From: an uncultured Ruminococcus sp.
GTDB taxonomy: Bacteria; Bacillota; Clostridia; Lachnospirales; Lachnospiraceae
DNA: 26,426 bases
NCBI GenBank assembly: GCA_900553885.1
Contig: USFD01000043.1
Location: forward strand, 1 to 26,426
Direction of reading: 5' to 3'
The position numbers and the translations under genes are program-made. Below are positions 1 through 8,417 of the stretch, piece by piece. The notes below the pieces were generated by a model, which was not told where the DNA came from, made no database searches, and was given only the letters and a program-made list of their open reading frames with translations. The stretch's first letter is position 1. Every line of letters begins with the position of its first letter.

Positions 1-550
1 TTTCAGAAATAATTTCAACTAAATCTTTAAATTTATTGTAATTAAATGTCGTCTGGGAAACGATACAGATTTTTTCATTTTCTCCCGGGGAAAATTTTTC
101 CGCCTCCTCTGTGCTCTGGATTACAGCAGCATTTTTTCCCGCCCGGCTGGAAATTCCCTGGACCTCGGGGTGTCCGGGATTCCCGATAATCACAATCCGG
201 TCGCCCTGTGCGCTGTGCTCCTGTACGATATTATGTATTTTTTTCACAAAGGGACAGGTCGCATCAATAATCTTTAATTTTTTTTCCTTCAGAAGGTCAT
301 ATATTTCTTTTGTAACTCCATGAGAACGAATAATTACCGTACCATTCTCAAGCGCTTCCAGCTCCTCTCTGGAATGCAGTACAATTACGCCTTTTTCCTC
401 CAGATCCCGTACCACTTCTCCATTATGGATAATCGGGCCGTAAGTGTATATCTGTTCCCCGCTCTCCTGCCGGACCTGCTCATAGACAGTATCGACAGCA
501 CGCTTTACGCCAAAACAAAATCCGGCGGTCTTTGCCTTAATTACCCGCAT
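1..550 (-). CDS. ispH: 4-hydroxy-3-methylbut-2-enyl diphosphate reductase (partial, C-terminus beyond window)
   Basis: IspH is the last enzyme of the MEP isoprenoid pathway, a cytosolic [4Fe-4S] protein reducing HMBPP to IPP and DMAPP. About 183 N-terminal residues are visible. The translation begins MRVIKAKTAGFCFGVKRAV, with the first cluster cysteine in GFCFGVKRAV and the second in DATCPFVKKIHN; substrate-site histidines appear in IIHNGEVV and IIRSHGV. The third cysteine lies outside the window. The ATG at 548-550 is preceded by AGGAGA at good spacing. It lies 31 bp after cmk on the same strand, so the two are probably co-transcribed. In many clostridia IspH is fused to ribosomal protein S1; whether that is so here cannot be seen. 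Confidence 0.96.
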   Translation of the reverse strand, partial: MRVIKAKTAGFCFGVKRAVDTVYEQVRQESGEQIYTYGPIIHNGEVVRDLEEKGVIVLHSREELEALENGTVIIRSHGVTKEIYDLLKEKKLKIIDATCPFVKKIHNIVQEHSAQGDRIVIIGNPGHPEVQGISSRAGKNAAVIQSTEEAEKFSPGENEKICIVSQTTFNYNKFKDLVEIISE

Positions 551-581
551 TGTTTTTCTCCTGTTATCTCCGCAGCAGCCG

Positions 582-1238
582 CTATCTGCAGTAGCTGCAT
601 ATTTTTTCAACGACTTCAGGGATCGTCATATCAGAACTGTCAACCAGTATCGCGTCCTCGGCCTGTTTTAAAGGTGCGATTTCCCTTGTCATATCCCTGT
701 TGTCCCTTTCCTCGATATCCCGGGAAATGGATTCCAGATCGCAGGGCACGCCTTTTGCTTTCAGTTCATCATATCTGCGCTTTGCACGGGTTGCCACGCT
801 GGCAGTAAGATAGATCTTAACATCTGCGTCAGGAAGAATATTTGTGCCTATATCCCGTCCGTCCATAATCACATCCTTTTCTCTCGCCAGGGAGCGCTGA
901 AGCTCCAGCAGCTTTTCCCTTACTTCCGGAATAGCGGATGTCTTTGATGCCATATTTCCCACTTCTTCTGTGCGCAGTACAGGCGTTATGTTTTCTCCGT
1001 TTAAATAAATCTGCTGCGCCCCGTTTTCATATCCGATGGTAACTTCCGCATCTCTGCACGCATCCGCAACCGCTTTTTTCTCCTCCGGGCGGATGCCCTT
1101 TTTCAGAAAATGAATTGCAAGGCCCCGGTACATTGCGCCGGTGTCAACATAAATATACCCCTTTTCCTTTGCCACCAGTTTTGCGATAGTACTTTTTCCG
1201 GCTCCTGCCGGGCCGTCGATTGCTACATTATACCCCAT
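582..1238 (-). CDS. cmk: Cytidylate kinase
   Basis: This cytosolic kinase phosphorylates CMP and dCMP with ATP in pyrimidine nucleotide metabolism. The 218-residue length is normal for the family. The P-loop GPAGAGKS is at residues 9-16, followed by the conserved VDTGAMYRG; MDGRDIGT and the RDIEERDNRD segment match the nucleotide-binding and LID regions. The ATG is preceded by GAGGAGG with a short A-rich spacer. A strong promoter sits just upstream (1271-1299), so cmk-ispH can be expressed apart from the flavoprotein gene that precedes it. The order flavoprotein, cmk, ispH is a common conserved order in Clostridia. Confidence 0.97.
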   Translation of the reverse strand: MGYNVAIDGPAGAGKSTIAKLVAKEKGYIYVDTGAMYRGLAIHFLKKGIRPEEKKAVADACRDAEVTIGYENGAQQIYLNGENITPVLRTEEVGNMASKTSAIPEVREKLLELQRSLAREKDVIMDGRDIGTNILPDADVKIYLTASVATRAKRRYDELKAKGVPCDLESISRDIEERDNRDMTREIAPLKQAEDAILVDSSDMTIPEVVEKICSYCR

Positions 1239-1270
1239 TGTTTTCCTCCTCAGTTTTTCTCACTGTATAA

Positions 1271-1299
1271 AGTATAACCTGTTCTTTATTTTCAGACAA
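1271..1299 (-). promoter_or_regulatory. Predicted vegetative promoter of cmk-ispH
   Basis: On the minus strand TTGTCT (1294-1299) is separated by 17 bp from TATACT (1271-1276), a good SigA-type match, about 33 bp before the cmk start codon. It is a prediction from sequence alone. Confidence 0.65.
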
Positions 1300-1342
1300 G
1301 GTTTTTATATATCCATTCTTACTGTAAGGTGCCCGGGGATAA

Positions 1343-2578
1343 TCATATCCGGCCCGCATGGGTTCCGGCGAGGAAACCGGTCGACCAGGCAATCTGCAGG
1401 TTGAAGCCTCCGGTTACCGCATCCAGATCCATCACTTCTCCCGCAAAGAAAAGTCCTTTTATCAGTCTGGATTCCATAGTTCCCGGGTCAATTTCTTTTA
1501 CGGACACGCCGCCCTGCGTGATAATAGCTTCGTTATAACTGCGCAGGCCGGTAAGTGTCATGGTGAAATTTTTAATCAGATCTGCAAATTTTTTCCGTTC
1601 TTCCCGGGTAATTTCATTGACTTTTTTATCTTCGGAAATGCCGGAAAGCTCCACCATAACAGGCCGTAATTTCGCCGGGAATAATCCGGCTGAAGCATTT
1701 TTAAACTGGCGGTTATGATTTGCCTCAAATTCCCTCAGAATTCGTTTGTCCAGCTGTTCCCTTGTAAGGGCCGGCTTAAGATCAATATGAAGGACAAGTT
1801 CCTTCTCCTTTAACCGGCTTCCGACAATACTGCTGGCGCTTAAAATAACAGGACCGCTTACTCCGTAATGGGTAAACAGCATTTCCCCGAAATCCTGGAA
1901 GAGTTTTTTTGTCCCGTCTGTTATTGTTATTTCAATATTGCGCAGAGACAGCCCCATCAGCTCTTTCGCATACCACTCTTTTACTTCCATCGGCACAAGC
2001 GCGGGAGACAGCGGTGTTATCCTGTGGCCGCAGGATTCCGCCAGTCGATACCCGTCTCCTGTAGAACCGGTTGAGGGATATGACAGTCCGCCGGCAGCTA
2101 CAATTACGGCATCTGCTTCTATTTCTCTTCCGGATGCCAGAAGCAGCCCTTTCACTCTTCCGTTCTCTGTCCTGAGCTGCTTAACTTCCGTGTTCAGCTC
2201 CACGTGGACTCCAAGACGGTTCAGTTCCTTTTCCAGGCCGCGGATTATATCAGAGGAATGATCCGATGCAGGAAAAACTCTTCCGCCTCGTTCCACTTTT
2301 GTTTTCACTCCCAGTTCTTCAAAGAAAGCAATTGTCTGATCATTTGTAAAACTGTAAAAACTGCTGTAGAGAAATTTGGGATTACTGACAACCGCTGCAA
2401 AAAGTTCTTCGATATCTGCCGCGTTTGTCAGATTGCAGCGCCCTTTTCCTGTAATAAATAATTTTTTTCCGAGTTTTTCATTTTTTTCATAAAGATATAC
2501 TTCATTTCCGTTTCGCGCCGCAAAGACTGCCGCCATCATTCCGGCGGCTCCCCCGCCTGCAACAGCTATTTTACTCAT
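1343..2578 (-). CDS. BaiN/HI0933-like NAD(P)/FAD-dependent oxidoreductase
   Basis: This is a flavoprotein of the HI0933/BaiN family. Members are widespread in Firmicutes and mostly lack an assigned substrate; one was linked to bile-acid dehydroxylation, but that cannot be inferred here. The dinucleotide-binding motif GGGAAG is near the N-terminus, followed by the family signature GKKLFITGKGRCNLTN. The C-terminus has GLFFAGEVMDLDAVTGGFNLQ, the second FAD-contacting motif. I chose the ATG at 2578 (411 residues, starting MSKIAVAGGG) because AAAGGAAA lies just upstream; an upstream ATG at 2620 would add 14 residues without family character. The start overlaps the rpiR stop by 8 bp (ATGAGTAA), which suggests translational coupling. 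Confidence 0.9.
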   Translation of the reverse strand: MSKIAVAGGGAAGMMAAVFAARNGNEVYLYEKNEKLGKKLFITGKGRCNLTNAADIEELFAAVVSNPKFLYSSFYSFTNDQTIAFFEELGVKTKVERGGRVFPASDHSSDIIRGLEKELNRLGVHVELNTEVKQLRTENGRVKGLLLASGREIEADAVIVAAGGLSYPSTGSTGDGYRLAESCGHRITPLSPALVPMEVKEWYAKELMGLSLRNIEITITDGTKKLFQDFGEMLFTHYGVSGPVILSASSIVGSRLKEKELVLHIDLKPALTREQLDKRILREFEANHNRQFKNASAGLFPAKLRPVMVELSGISEDKKVNEITREERKKFADLIKNFTMTLTGLRSYNEAIITQGGVSVKEIDPGTMESRLIKGLFFAGEVMDLDAVTGGFNLQIAWSTGFLAGTHAGRI

Positions 2579-3524
2579 TGTTGTTTCCTTTCTTTTCCCG
2601 GGATATTTCATCTTCAGCAACGGACAGAGACTGATTCAGAGGATTCAGTTCATCTCCGCTGTACACCTGATATTCATCCCATATCTTTTCCAGCGTTTCC
2701 AATGTGGTAATAACCTCCGTCTGTTTTTTCATGCACAGAGCAACGATCAGGGCATTTATCACACTAAGAGGAGCGACAAGAGAATCTACAATAGAAGCCA
2801 TATCCGAGCGTGCAATGAGATTACAGGAAGAATATAAATTCATTGGAGAATGCACGCTGTCAGTCAGCGTAATTACTTTAGCCTTCCGGTTGCTGGCAAA
2901 TTCAAGAGCTTTCAGGGTACGCATGGAATACCTCGGAAAACTGATTCCGATAATCACATCCCTGCTTCCGATCCGGATGAGCTGTTCAAAAATTTCGCTG
3001 GAACTATTGGTTGTAACCGCAGTTACATTTTCACAGACCAGATTGAGATAAAAACTCAGAAACGAAGCCAGAGGCGCGCAGCTTCGGATCCCTATAACAT
3101 AGATTTTGTCCGCCCCCAGGATTGTGTCAATAGCCAGATCAAATGCTTTGTGGTCTATACTGTTCAGCGTCAGTTTTATTTTTTCTATATCAGACTGCAG
3201 TACTGTCTGGAGGATTTCGCTTTGGGTGATTCTTCCGTAAGTTACTTCCATTCTCTGAATAGAATTCAGCTTTGTGCGGACAAGTTCTTCCAGCGCTTTC
3301 TGGAAACCGGGATATCCTTTGTATCCCAGCTGCGTTGCGAAACGGACTACGGTAGATTCACTTACTCCTACAATTTCGCCCAGCTTTGCAGCTGTAAGAA
3401 ATACTGCCTTATCATAATTCTGGCAGATATAATCCGCCAGCCGGCGCTGTCCTTTGCTCATTTTTGCATATTTTTCTTCAATTCGAATAATCAGTTCATT
3501 TGTTGTATTTTCCGTTGTTTCCAT
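2571..3524 (-). CDS. MurR/RpiR-family transcriptional regulator
   Basis: A 317-residue cytosolic DNA-binding regulator. The N-terminal HTH_6 domain (about residues 12-85) has the typical RRLADYICQNY start and a recognition region VSESTVVRFATQLGYKGYPGF. A SIS sugar-phosphate-binding domain follows (about 125-260), with YVIGIRSCAPLASFL and IGISFPRYSMRTLKALEFA. Family members usually sense a phosphosugar and control sugar or amino-sugar genes. Here no sugar gene is adjacent: it lies 20 bp after a Xaa-Pro peptidase gene and overlaps the flavoprotein gene, so its target is unknown. AGGAAAG precedes the ATG. The C-terminal 50 residues are charged and probably form a helical tail. Confidence 0.93.
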   Translation of the reverse strand: METTENTTNELIIRIEEKYAKMSKGQRRLADYICQNYDKAVFLTAAKLGEIVGVSESTVVRFATQLGYKGYPGFQKALEELVRTKLNSIQRMEVTYGRITQSEILQTVLQSDIEKIKLTLNSIDHKAFDLAIDTILGADKIYVIGIRSCAPLASFLSFYLNLVCENVTAVTTNSSSEIFEQLIRIGSRDVIIGISFPRYSMRTLKALEFASNRKAKVITLTDSVHSPMNLYSSCNLIARSDMASIVDSLVAPLSVINALIVALCMKKQTEVITTLETLEKIWDEYQVYSGDELNPLNQSLSVAEDEISREKKGNNNE

Positions 3525-3544
3525 TGTTACTTTCCTGCCGTTTT

Positions 3545-5329
3545 CTATATTGGCCTGGTTGCGCTTCGCAGCCAGGTTTTTTCTTCCTCATTCAGATAGG
3601 GAGAAATTTTTTCATATACATTTTGATGATAGTTATTTAACAGAAGTTTTTCCTCTTCCGACATCTCTTCCGGAAGCAGGGCATCCAGATCAATCGGAAC
3701 AAAAGTCAGAATTTCAAAATGCATAAACTGTCCGTATTCATTCTTCACATCTTTCCGCACGAGCAGTTCGTTCTCCAGACGGATTCCATGTGAACCTTCT
3801 ATATAAATCCCCGGTTCGTCTGTAATTATCATATTTTCTTCAAAAACCCGGGCGGGATGTCTCCCTTCCCGCCAGCGGAAATTGATCGGTGGTTCGTGGA
3901 TATTCAGAAGGTATCCTACCCCATGCCCGGTTCCATGATTAAAATTCAGCCGTTCCTTCCAGAATACTTCTCTTGCAAGAGCATCCAGTGTAACTCCGCT
4001 GGATCCATAAAGGAAAAACGCGTCTGCAAGGCGAAGCATTGCCCGGGCTACGATTGTAAAATGTTTTTTCTGCTCTTCAGGGACACTGCCAAGCGCTACC
4101 GTTCTCGTAATATCGGTAGAGCCTTCCAGATAATGTCCGCCTGTGTCGCTCAGATAAAGCGTACCTTCTTTTAACTCTTTGTCCGACTCTTCCGTTGCGC
4201 TGTAATGAACAATTGCTCCGTGCTCTCCTGCCGCACTGATCGGGGAAAAGCTCGGTCCCTGAAACCCTTCCTGACAAGCACGGAATTCTTCCAGTTTCCG
4301 AGCGGCGGAAATTTCCGTAACCGGGATCTTCCCGATGTTTTTCTTCAGCCAGTACAGGAATCTGGTATGAGCAATCCCGTCTTTAAGATGCGCTCTTCTG
4401 ATATTTTCTATTTCTGTTTCATTCTTTATACATTTCATCAGAATTGTCGGATTTTCTTTCCGGATAATTTCTGCATCAGCCGGAATGCTGTAATATAATC
4501 TGTAATTCGTCCGCTCCGGATCCAGAAGAACTTTGCGCCCGGACAGGTCTTCTGCAGCGGTATACACGGACGCATAAGGGCAGACAGTGATGTTATTTGC
4601 CCGCAGCATATCGCGAACCTTAGCCGGTATTTTCTTTTCATCTGTAAAGATCCTGCCTCTGTCTTTTTCGATTATGGCAAATGCAAGAACGACCGGGCAA
4701 TATGCTATATCGTTTCCCCGGATATTGAAAAGCCAGCAGATATCATCCAGACTGGACAGCAGATGAACATCCGCGCCAAAAATACGCATCTTTTCCCGGA
4801 CACGGGCCAGTTTTGCGGATACACTTTCACCGGCATATGACTCATCCAGCAGCCAGATTTTTTCAGCCGGAAGCGAAGGGCGGTCTTTCCAGAACCGGTC
4901 TGCAAGGTCAAAGGATACCTGAATGTGTCCGCCTTTTTCTTCCGCGATTTTTCTATATCTTTCTCCTGTCTTAAGTTCTACTACACGGCCGTCAAAACCA
5001 ATCACGCCGCCTTCCGGCAGTTCTTTTTCCAGAAATGATTCTACGGTATCCACATCCGGTTCGCCCATACGGAACAACTGAATTCCTGTACCGTCCAGCT
5101 GTTCTTCTGCCTGAATAAAATATCTTCCGTCCGTCCACAATCCAGCTTTCTCCGAAGTGAATACTGCCGTTCCGGCAGATCCGGTAAATCCTGTAAGATA
5201 TTCACGGGTTTTAAAATACTCTCCCACGTATTCGCTGCTATGATAATCCGCGGAAGGGACAATATAAATATCAATATTTTCCTGGGCCATCTCCCGGCGC
5301 AGGCACTCTATTCTGCATGAAATATCCAT
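3545..5329 (-). CDS. pepP: Xaa-Pro aminopeptidase (M24B, long form)
   Basis: This cytosolic metallopeptidase removes N-terminal residues preceding proline. At 594 residues it is the long, three-domain form resembling eukaryotic aminopeptidase P1. Two creatinase-like N-terminal domains (about 1-300, beginning with the VPSADYHSSEY and RYLTGFTGSAG-type region) precede the pita-bread catalytic domain. All five metal ligands are present: D395 (SDTGGHY), D406 (STDITR), H469 (HGTGHGVG), E505 (DEPGIY) and E519 (LENE). The C-terminal extension past residue 540 is typical of the long form. AGGAGG precedes the ATG, and a strong promoter lies at 5362-5390. It is the first gene of a pepP-rpiR-flavoprotein operon. 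Confidence 0.95.
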   Translation of the reverse strand: MDISCRIECLRREMAQENIDIYIVPSADYHSSEYVGEYFKTREYLTGFTGSAGTAVFTSEKAGLWTDGRYFIQAEEQLDGTGIQLFRMGEPDVDTVESFLEKELPEGGVIGFDGRVVELKTGERYRKIAEEKGGHIQVSFDLADRFWKDRPSLPAEKIWLLDESYAGESVSAKLARVREKMRIFGADVHLLSSLDDICWLFNIRGNDIAYCPVVLAFAIIEKDRGRIFTDEKKIPAKVRDMLRANNITVCPYASVYTAAEDLSGRKVLLDPERTNYRLYYSIPADAEIIRKENPTILMKCIKNETEIENIRRAHLKDGIAHTRFLYWLKKNIGKIPVTEISAARKLEEFRACQEGFQGPSFSPISAAGEHGAIVHYSATEESDKELKEGTLYLSDTGGHYLEGSTDITRTVALGSVPEEQKKHFTIVARAMLRLADAFFLYGSSGVTLDALAREVFWKERLNFNHGTGHGVGYLLNIHEPPINFRWREGRHPARVFEENMIITDEPGIYIEGSHGIRLENELLVRKDVKNEYGQFMHFEILTFVPIDLDALLPEEMSEEEKLLLNNYHQNVYEKISPYLNEEEKTWLRSATRPI

Positions 5330-5361
5330 AAGAAATCCTCCTGTCTGCGAAAATCACATCC

Positions 5362-5390
5362 ATAATACCACCAAACAAAGAAGGTTGCAA
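5362..5390 (-). promoter_or_regulatory. Predicted promoter of the pepP-rpiR-flavoprotein operon
   Basis: Minus-strand TTGCAA (5385-5390) and TATTAT (5362-5367) are separated by 17 bp, ending 33 bp before the pepP ATG. This is a good SigA-type match. Confidence 0.65.
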
Positions 5391-5454
5391 AATTTTTCTT
5401 GAAAATAAATCCGGATTCGTCGAAACGAGCTCAGATTAAGAAATACCGGAACAT

Positions 5455-5471
5455 ATTCAGAAATTCTGAAT
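5455..5471. repeat. Short palindrome (8-bp arms) upstream of pepP promoter
   Basis: ATTCAGAA (5455-5462) and TTCTGAAT (5464-5471) form a perfect inverted repeat around one central base, about 65 bp upstream of the predicted pepP -35 element. It could be a regulator site, for example for the RpiR protein encoded in the operon, but its distance from the promoter makes that weak. Confidence 0.35.
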
Positions 5472-5477
5472 AGAACA

Positions 5478-5532
5478 GAGATGCCGGATATGGAATTCTG
5501 GCTCTGCTCCGGAATTCCATATCCGGCATCTC
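5478..5532. repeat. Perfect 21-bp inverted repeat (hairpin) between oadA and pepP
   Basis: Positions 5478-5498 and 5512-5532 are perfectly complementary over 21 bp with a 13-nt loop; the core arm reads GATGCCGGATATGGAATTC. No T-run follows on either strand, so it is not a canonical Rho-independent terminator, though it may act as a 3-prime-end stabiliser or processing site of the oad operon transcript. The gene-free stretch 5330-5808 holds this hairpin, the palindrome at 5455, the pepP promoter and the 192-nt rod at 5609-5800. Confidence 0.7.
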
Positions 5533-5608
5533 CTGTGTATCCTATCTGTGAAAAACTCCTGGTTATTCCGCTTTTCAGAGCAGAAGTTCGGCTTCGCCCT
5601 GCCTGAGT

Positions 5609-5800
5609 CCGGAATTGTGTGGGTGAGAAGTCAGCCGGGAGAAACTGGTGTGGTGACGGAGGGCCGTAAAGCAGCGCCGGTTCTTAGAGCGCGTTTTTTT
5701 GCGCTCTTATGTACCGCTGCGTCTGCGGTCCGAACGAAAGTGTGTCCTCCGGCACCATACCAGTCTCTCCCGGCGTCCCTTCTTAATCACACAAATCCGG
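5609..5800. repeat. 192-nt rod-shaped imperfect inverted repeat (structured RNA or MITE-like element)
   Basis: The two halves pair almost end to end. Pairings seen: 5609-5612 with 5797-5800, 5615-5621 with 5788-5794, 5625-5630 with 5779-5784, 5634-5662 with 5746-5774 (29 nt, 3 differences, two of them G-U compatible in one strand), GCAGCG 5671-5676 with 5715-5720, and AGAGCGC 5686-5692 with 5701-5707 around a loop containing seven T residues. It starts 8 nt beyond the oadA stop codon, so if read on the minus strand it lies in the 3-prime UTR of the oad operon. Size and shape recall 6S RNA, but no large central bubble is evident. A non-coding interspersed repeat is the main alternative. No protein-coding potential is supported here. 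Confidence 0.7.
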
Positions 5801-5808
5801 CTTGTAGT

Positions 5809-7224
5809 TTATACAGGATACGCCCCGTTTTCTGTATCAGCAACAGCTGCATCTACTTTTGTCTGCTGTGCTTCCCTGTATTTAAAGAACTCGACTGCCA
5901 CCTGCGGGAAAAGCGCATAGGTGAGTACATCTTCATCCTGCTGGATCCAGCGTTCACATTCTTTCCGGAGGGTATCCAGTTCGTTGGGAATCAGATCTGC
6001 AGGGCGGCATGTTATAATCTCGGCGTTTTCACCCAGAATCTTCTTTTGCACTTCTTTATTGAAGGGCTTTACCGTAGCGCCGTATTTTCCGGATAAAATA
6101 TCTTTGGTTTCTTTGGTGGCTATCTTATACCGCTCACCCATCAGTACGTTAAACACCGCCTGGGTTCCGACAATCTGGGAAGACGGTGTGACAAGCGGCG
6201 GCTCGCCCAGATCCTTTCTTACCCGCGGCACCTCTTCAAGCACTTCGTAGAATTTATCTTCCGCCCCCTGTTCCTTCAGCTGAGAAGTCAGGTTTGAAAG
6301 CATTCCTCCGGGAACCTGATACAGAAGCGTCTTAATGTTAACGCCCAGATTCTTCGGATTAAGCAGACCGCTTTCCAGAGCGTCGTCCCGGATCGGGCGG
6401 AAATAATCTGCGATTTCCGCAAGAAGTTTCTGATCCAGCCCGGTATCATAAGGGGTGCCTTTAAACGTCTCAACCATAACTTCTGTTGCCGGCTGGGAGG
6501 TACCCAGGGCAAAGGGAGAAATCGCTGTGTCTATGATATCCGCGCCGGCTTCAACTGCTTTGAGGTAAGTCATGGATCCTACGCCTGACGTATAATGGGT
6601 ATGCATCTCAATAGGAATATCCACCGCCTCTTTCAGCGCTGTCACAAGTTCCGTTGCCTGATAGGGACACAGAAGCCCCGCCATATCTTTGACGCAGATG
6701 GAATCTGCGCCCATATCTTCAATCCGTTTTGCAAGATCCACCCAGTACTCAAGCGTGTAAGCATCTCCCAGAGTATAGGACATGGCTACCTGGGCGTGGG
6801 CTTTTTCTTTATTTGCGGCTGTTACTGCCGTCTGAAGATTTCTCATATCATTGAGGCAGTCAAAAATACGGATAATGTCGATTCCATTGGCCGCGGATTT
6901 CTGTACAAAATATTCTACCACGTCGTCCGCATAGGGGCGGTATCCAAGAATATTCTGTCCGCGGAAAAGCATTTGCAGTTTAGTATGTTTAAAGCCATCC
7001 CGGAATTTTCTCAGCCTGTCCCAGGGATCTTCTTTCAGGAAACGCAAAGACGCGTCAAACGTAGCTCCGCCCCAGCATTCTACTGCATGGTATCCCACCT
7101 GATCCATCTTGTCTACGATGGGCAGCATCTGCTCTGTTGTCATTCTGGTGGCAATCAGGGACTGATGTGCGTCACGCAGAATGGTTTCTGTTATTTTTAC
7201 CGGTTTTTTTGCTGTTTCTGCCAT
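5809..7224 (-). CDS. oadA: Oxaloacetate decarboxylase alpha / transcarboxylase 5S-like carboxyltransferase subunit
   Basis: This cytosolic subunit transfers the carboxyl group between oxaloacetate (giving pyruvate) and biotin. At 471 residues it has the HMGL-like TIM barrel (about 10-270, RDAHQSLIATR and AVECWGGATFD near the N-terminus, metal-binding EMHTHYT) and the conserved-carboxylase domain (about 295-455), but no C-terminal biotinyl domain; that domain is supplied by the separate gene at 8418-8807. DSICVKDMAGLL carries the active-site lysine region. The start at 7224 is chosen because GGAGG (inside the codons of an upstream in-frame ATG at 7239) lies 8 bp before it. It is the last gene of the five-gene operon, 18 bp after oadB. 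Confidence 0.93.
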   Translation of the reverse strand: MAETAKKPVKITETILRDAHQSLIATRMTTEQMLPIVDKMDQVGYHAVECWGGATFDASLRFLKEDPWDRLRKFRDGFKHTKLQMLFRGQNILGYRPYADDVVEYFVQKSAANGIDIIRIFDCLNDMRNLQTAVTAANKEKAHAQVAMSYTLGDAYTLEYWVDLAKRIEDMGADSICVKDMAGLLCPYQATELVTALKEAVDIPIEMHTHYTSGVGSMTYLKAVEAGADIIDTAISPFALGTSQPATEVMVETFKGTPYDTGLDQKLLAEIADYFRPIRDDALESGLLNPKNLGVNIKTLLYQVPGGMLSNLTSQLKEQGAEDKFYEVLEEVPRVRKDLGEPPLVTPSSQIVGTQAVFNVLMGERYKIATKETKDILSGKYGATVKPFNKEVQKKILGENAEIITCRPADLIPNELDTLRKECERWIQQDEDVLTYALFPQVAVEFFKYREAQQTKVDAAVADTENGAYPV

Positions 7225-7242
7225 TACTTTGTCCTCCATATT

Positions 7243-8394
7243 TTACTTAACACCAAAGATTGCCATAAATGTTCCTGCTACAACTGCTGTTCCGATTACA
7301 CCGGCCACGTTCGGGCCCATGGCGTGCATGAGAAGGAAATTAGTAGGATCTGCTTCCGCCCCCACCTTCTGGGAAACACGGGCAGCCATGGGAACTGCCG
7401 ACACTCCGGCGGATCCGATCAGAGGATTTACTTTTCCTTTCGTTGCCCAGCAGAGCAGTTTTCCGAAGAGCACACCTGCAGCAGTTCCGAAGGCAAAGGC
7501 GATCAGTCCGAGAGCCACGATTTTCAGTGTATCCAGATTCAGAAAGGCTTCTGCGCTGGTAGTAGCTCCTACGGAAGTACCGAGCAGGATAACGACAATA
7601 TACATCAGCGCATTTCCGGCCGTTTCCGTCAGCTGTCTTACCACACCGCATTCTTTAAAAAGATTGCCAAGCATAAGCATGCCTACCAGAGGCGCTGTAG
7701 TGGGAAGAATAAGGCAGACAACTACCGTAATGATAATGGGGAAGAGAATCCGCTCCAGTTTGGATACCGGACGAAGCTGTTCCATTTTAATGGCTCTTTC
7801 CTTTTTTGTGGTAAGCAGTTTCATAATCGGCGGCTGGATAATCGGTACCAGGGACATATACGAATATGCCGCTACCGCAATGGGGCCGAGAATAGACGTC
7901 TGCTGCAGTTTACCGGCCAGGAAGATGGAAGTCGGTCCGTCAGCCCCGCCGATAATTGATATTGCCGCTGCGGCTTTATCTGAAAATCCCATAGCCATAG
8001 CGCCCAGATATGCGGCAAAAATACCGAACTGAGCTGCCGCTCCCAGAAGGAAACTTTTCGGATTGGCAATCAGCGGTCCGAAGTCTGTCATAGCGCCTAC
8101 TCCGAGGAAAATCAGAGAGGGAAAGACCGACCATTCGTCCAGCTTATAAAAATAATAAAGAAGTCCGCCTGTCCCGTTGGATGCATCTTCCGGACTGATC
8201 ATAATGTCCGGATAAATATTGACAAGAAGCATTCCAAAGGCAATCGGAACAAGCAGCAGCGGCTCAAAGCCGTGCCGGATAGCCAGATAGAGGAACAGGC
8301 AGGCCACGCCGATCATAATCAGATTGCCCCAGGTAAGATTCATAAAGGCGGTCTGATCTATCAGGTTCCCCAATGTACTTGTAATATATTCCAT
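7243..8394 (-). CDS. oadB: Sodium ion-translocating decarboxylase, beta subunit
   Basis: OadB decarboxylates carboxybiotin and couples this to sodium export across the cytoplasmic membrane. The 383-residue protein is very hydrophobic with many predicted membrane segments throughout. It carries the signature GGADGPTSIF, containing the conserved aspartate involved in sodium and proton transport, and LGVGAMTDFGPL and NFLLMHAMGPNVAGVIG, all typical of the OadB/MmdB/GcdB family. The family name (oxaloacetate, methylmalonyl-CoA or glutaconyl-CoA pump) cannot be resolved from the beta subunit alone. AGGAGG precedes the ATG. It lies 23 bp after the biotin carrier gene. Confidence 0.95.
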   Translation of the reverse strand: MEYITSTLGNLIDQTAFMNLTWGNLIMIGVACLFLYLAIRHGFEPLLLVPIAFGMLLVNIYPDIMISPEDASNGTGGLLYYFYKLDEWSVFPSLIFLGVGAMTDFGPLIANPKSFLLGAAAQFGIFAAYLGAMAMGFSDKAAAAISIIGGADGPTSIFLAGKLQQTSILGPIAVAAYSYMSLVPIIQPPIMKLLTTKKERAIKMEQLRPVSKLERILFPIIITVVVCLILPTTAPLVGMLMLGNLFKECGVVRQLTETAGNALMYIVVILLGTSVGATTSAEAFLNLDTLKIVALGLIAFAFGTAAGVLFGKLLCWATKGKVNPLIGSAGVSAVPMAARVSQKVGAEADPTNFLLMHAMGPNVAGVIGTAVVAGTFMAIFGVK

Positions 8395-8417
8395 TTGTCA
8401 AACCTCCTGGTTCATAG

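Noticed and set aside
5609..5800. Reading the rod as 6S RNA
   Set aside because: Length and rod shape fit, but I could not find a large central bubble with the expected asymmetry, and direction of transcription is unknown; kept as an unclassified element.
5548..6096. Open frame of 182 codons on the plus strand through the rod element
   Set aside because: It runs through palindromic intergenic DNA and then antisense to oadA; no domain or start context.
6595..7959. Open frame of 454 codons on the plus strand
   Set aside because: It lies antisense across oadA and oadB, is rich in His, Cys and Arg with no recognisable domain, and the minus-strand genes have full family signatures and ribosome sites.
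7181..8032. Open frame of 283 codons on the plus strand
   Set aside because: It is antisense to oadB, and lacks a ribosome site or family similarity.
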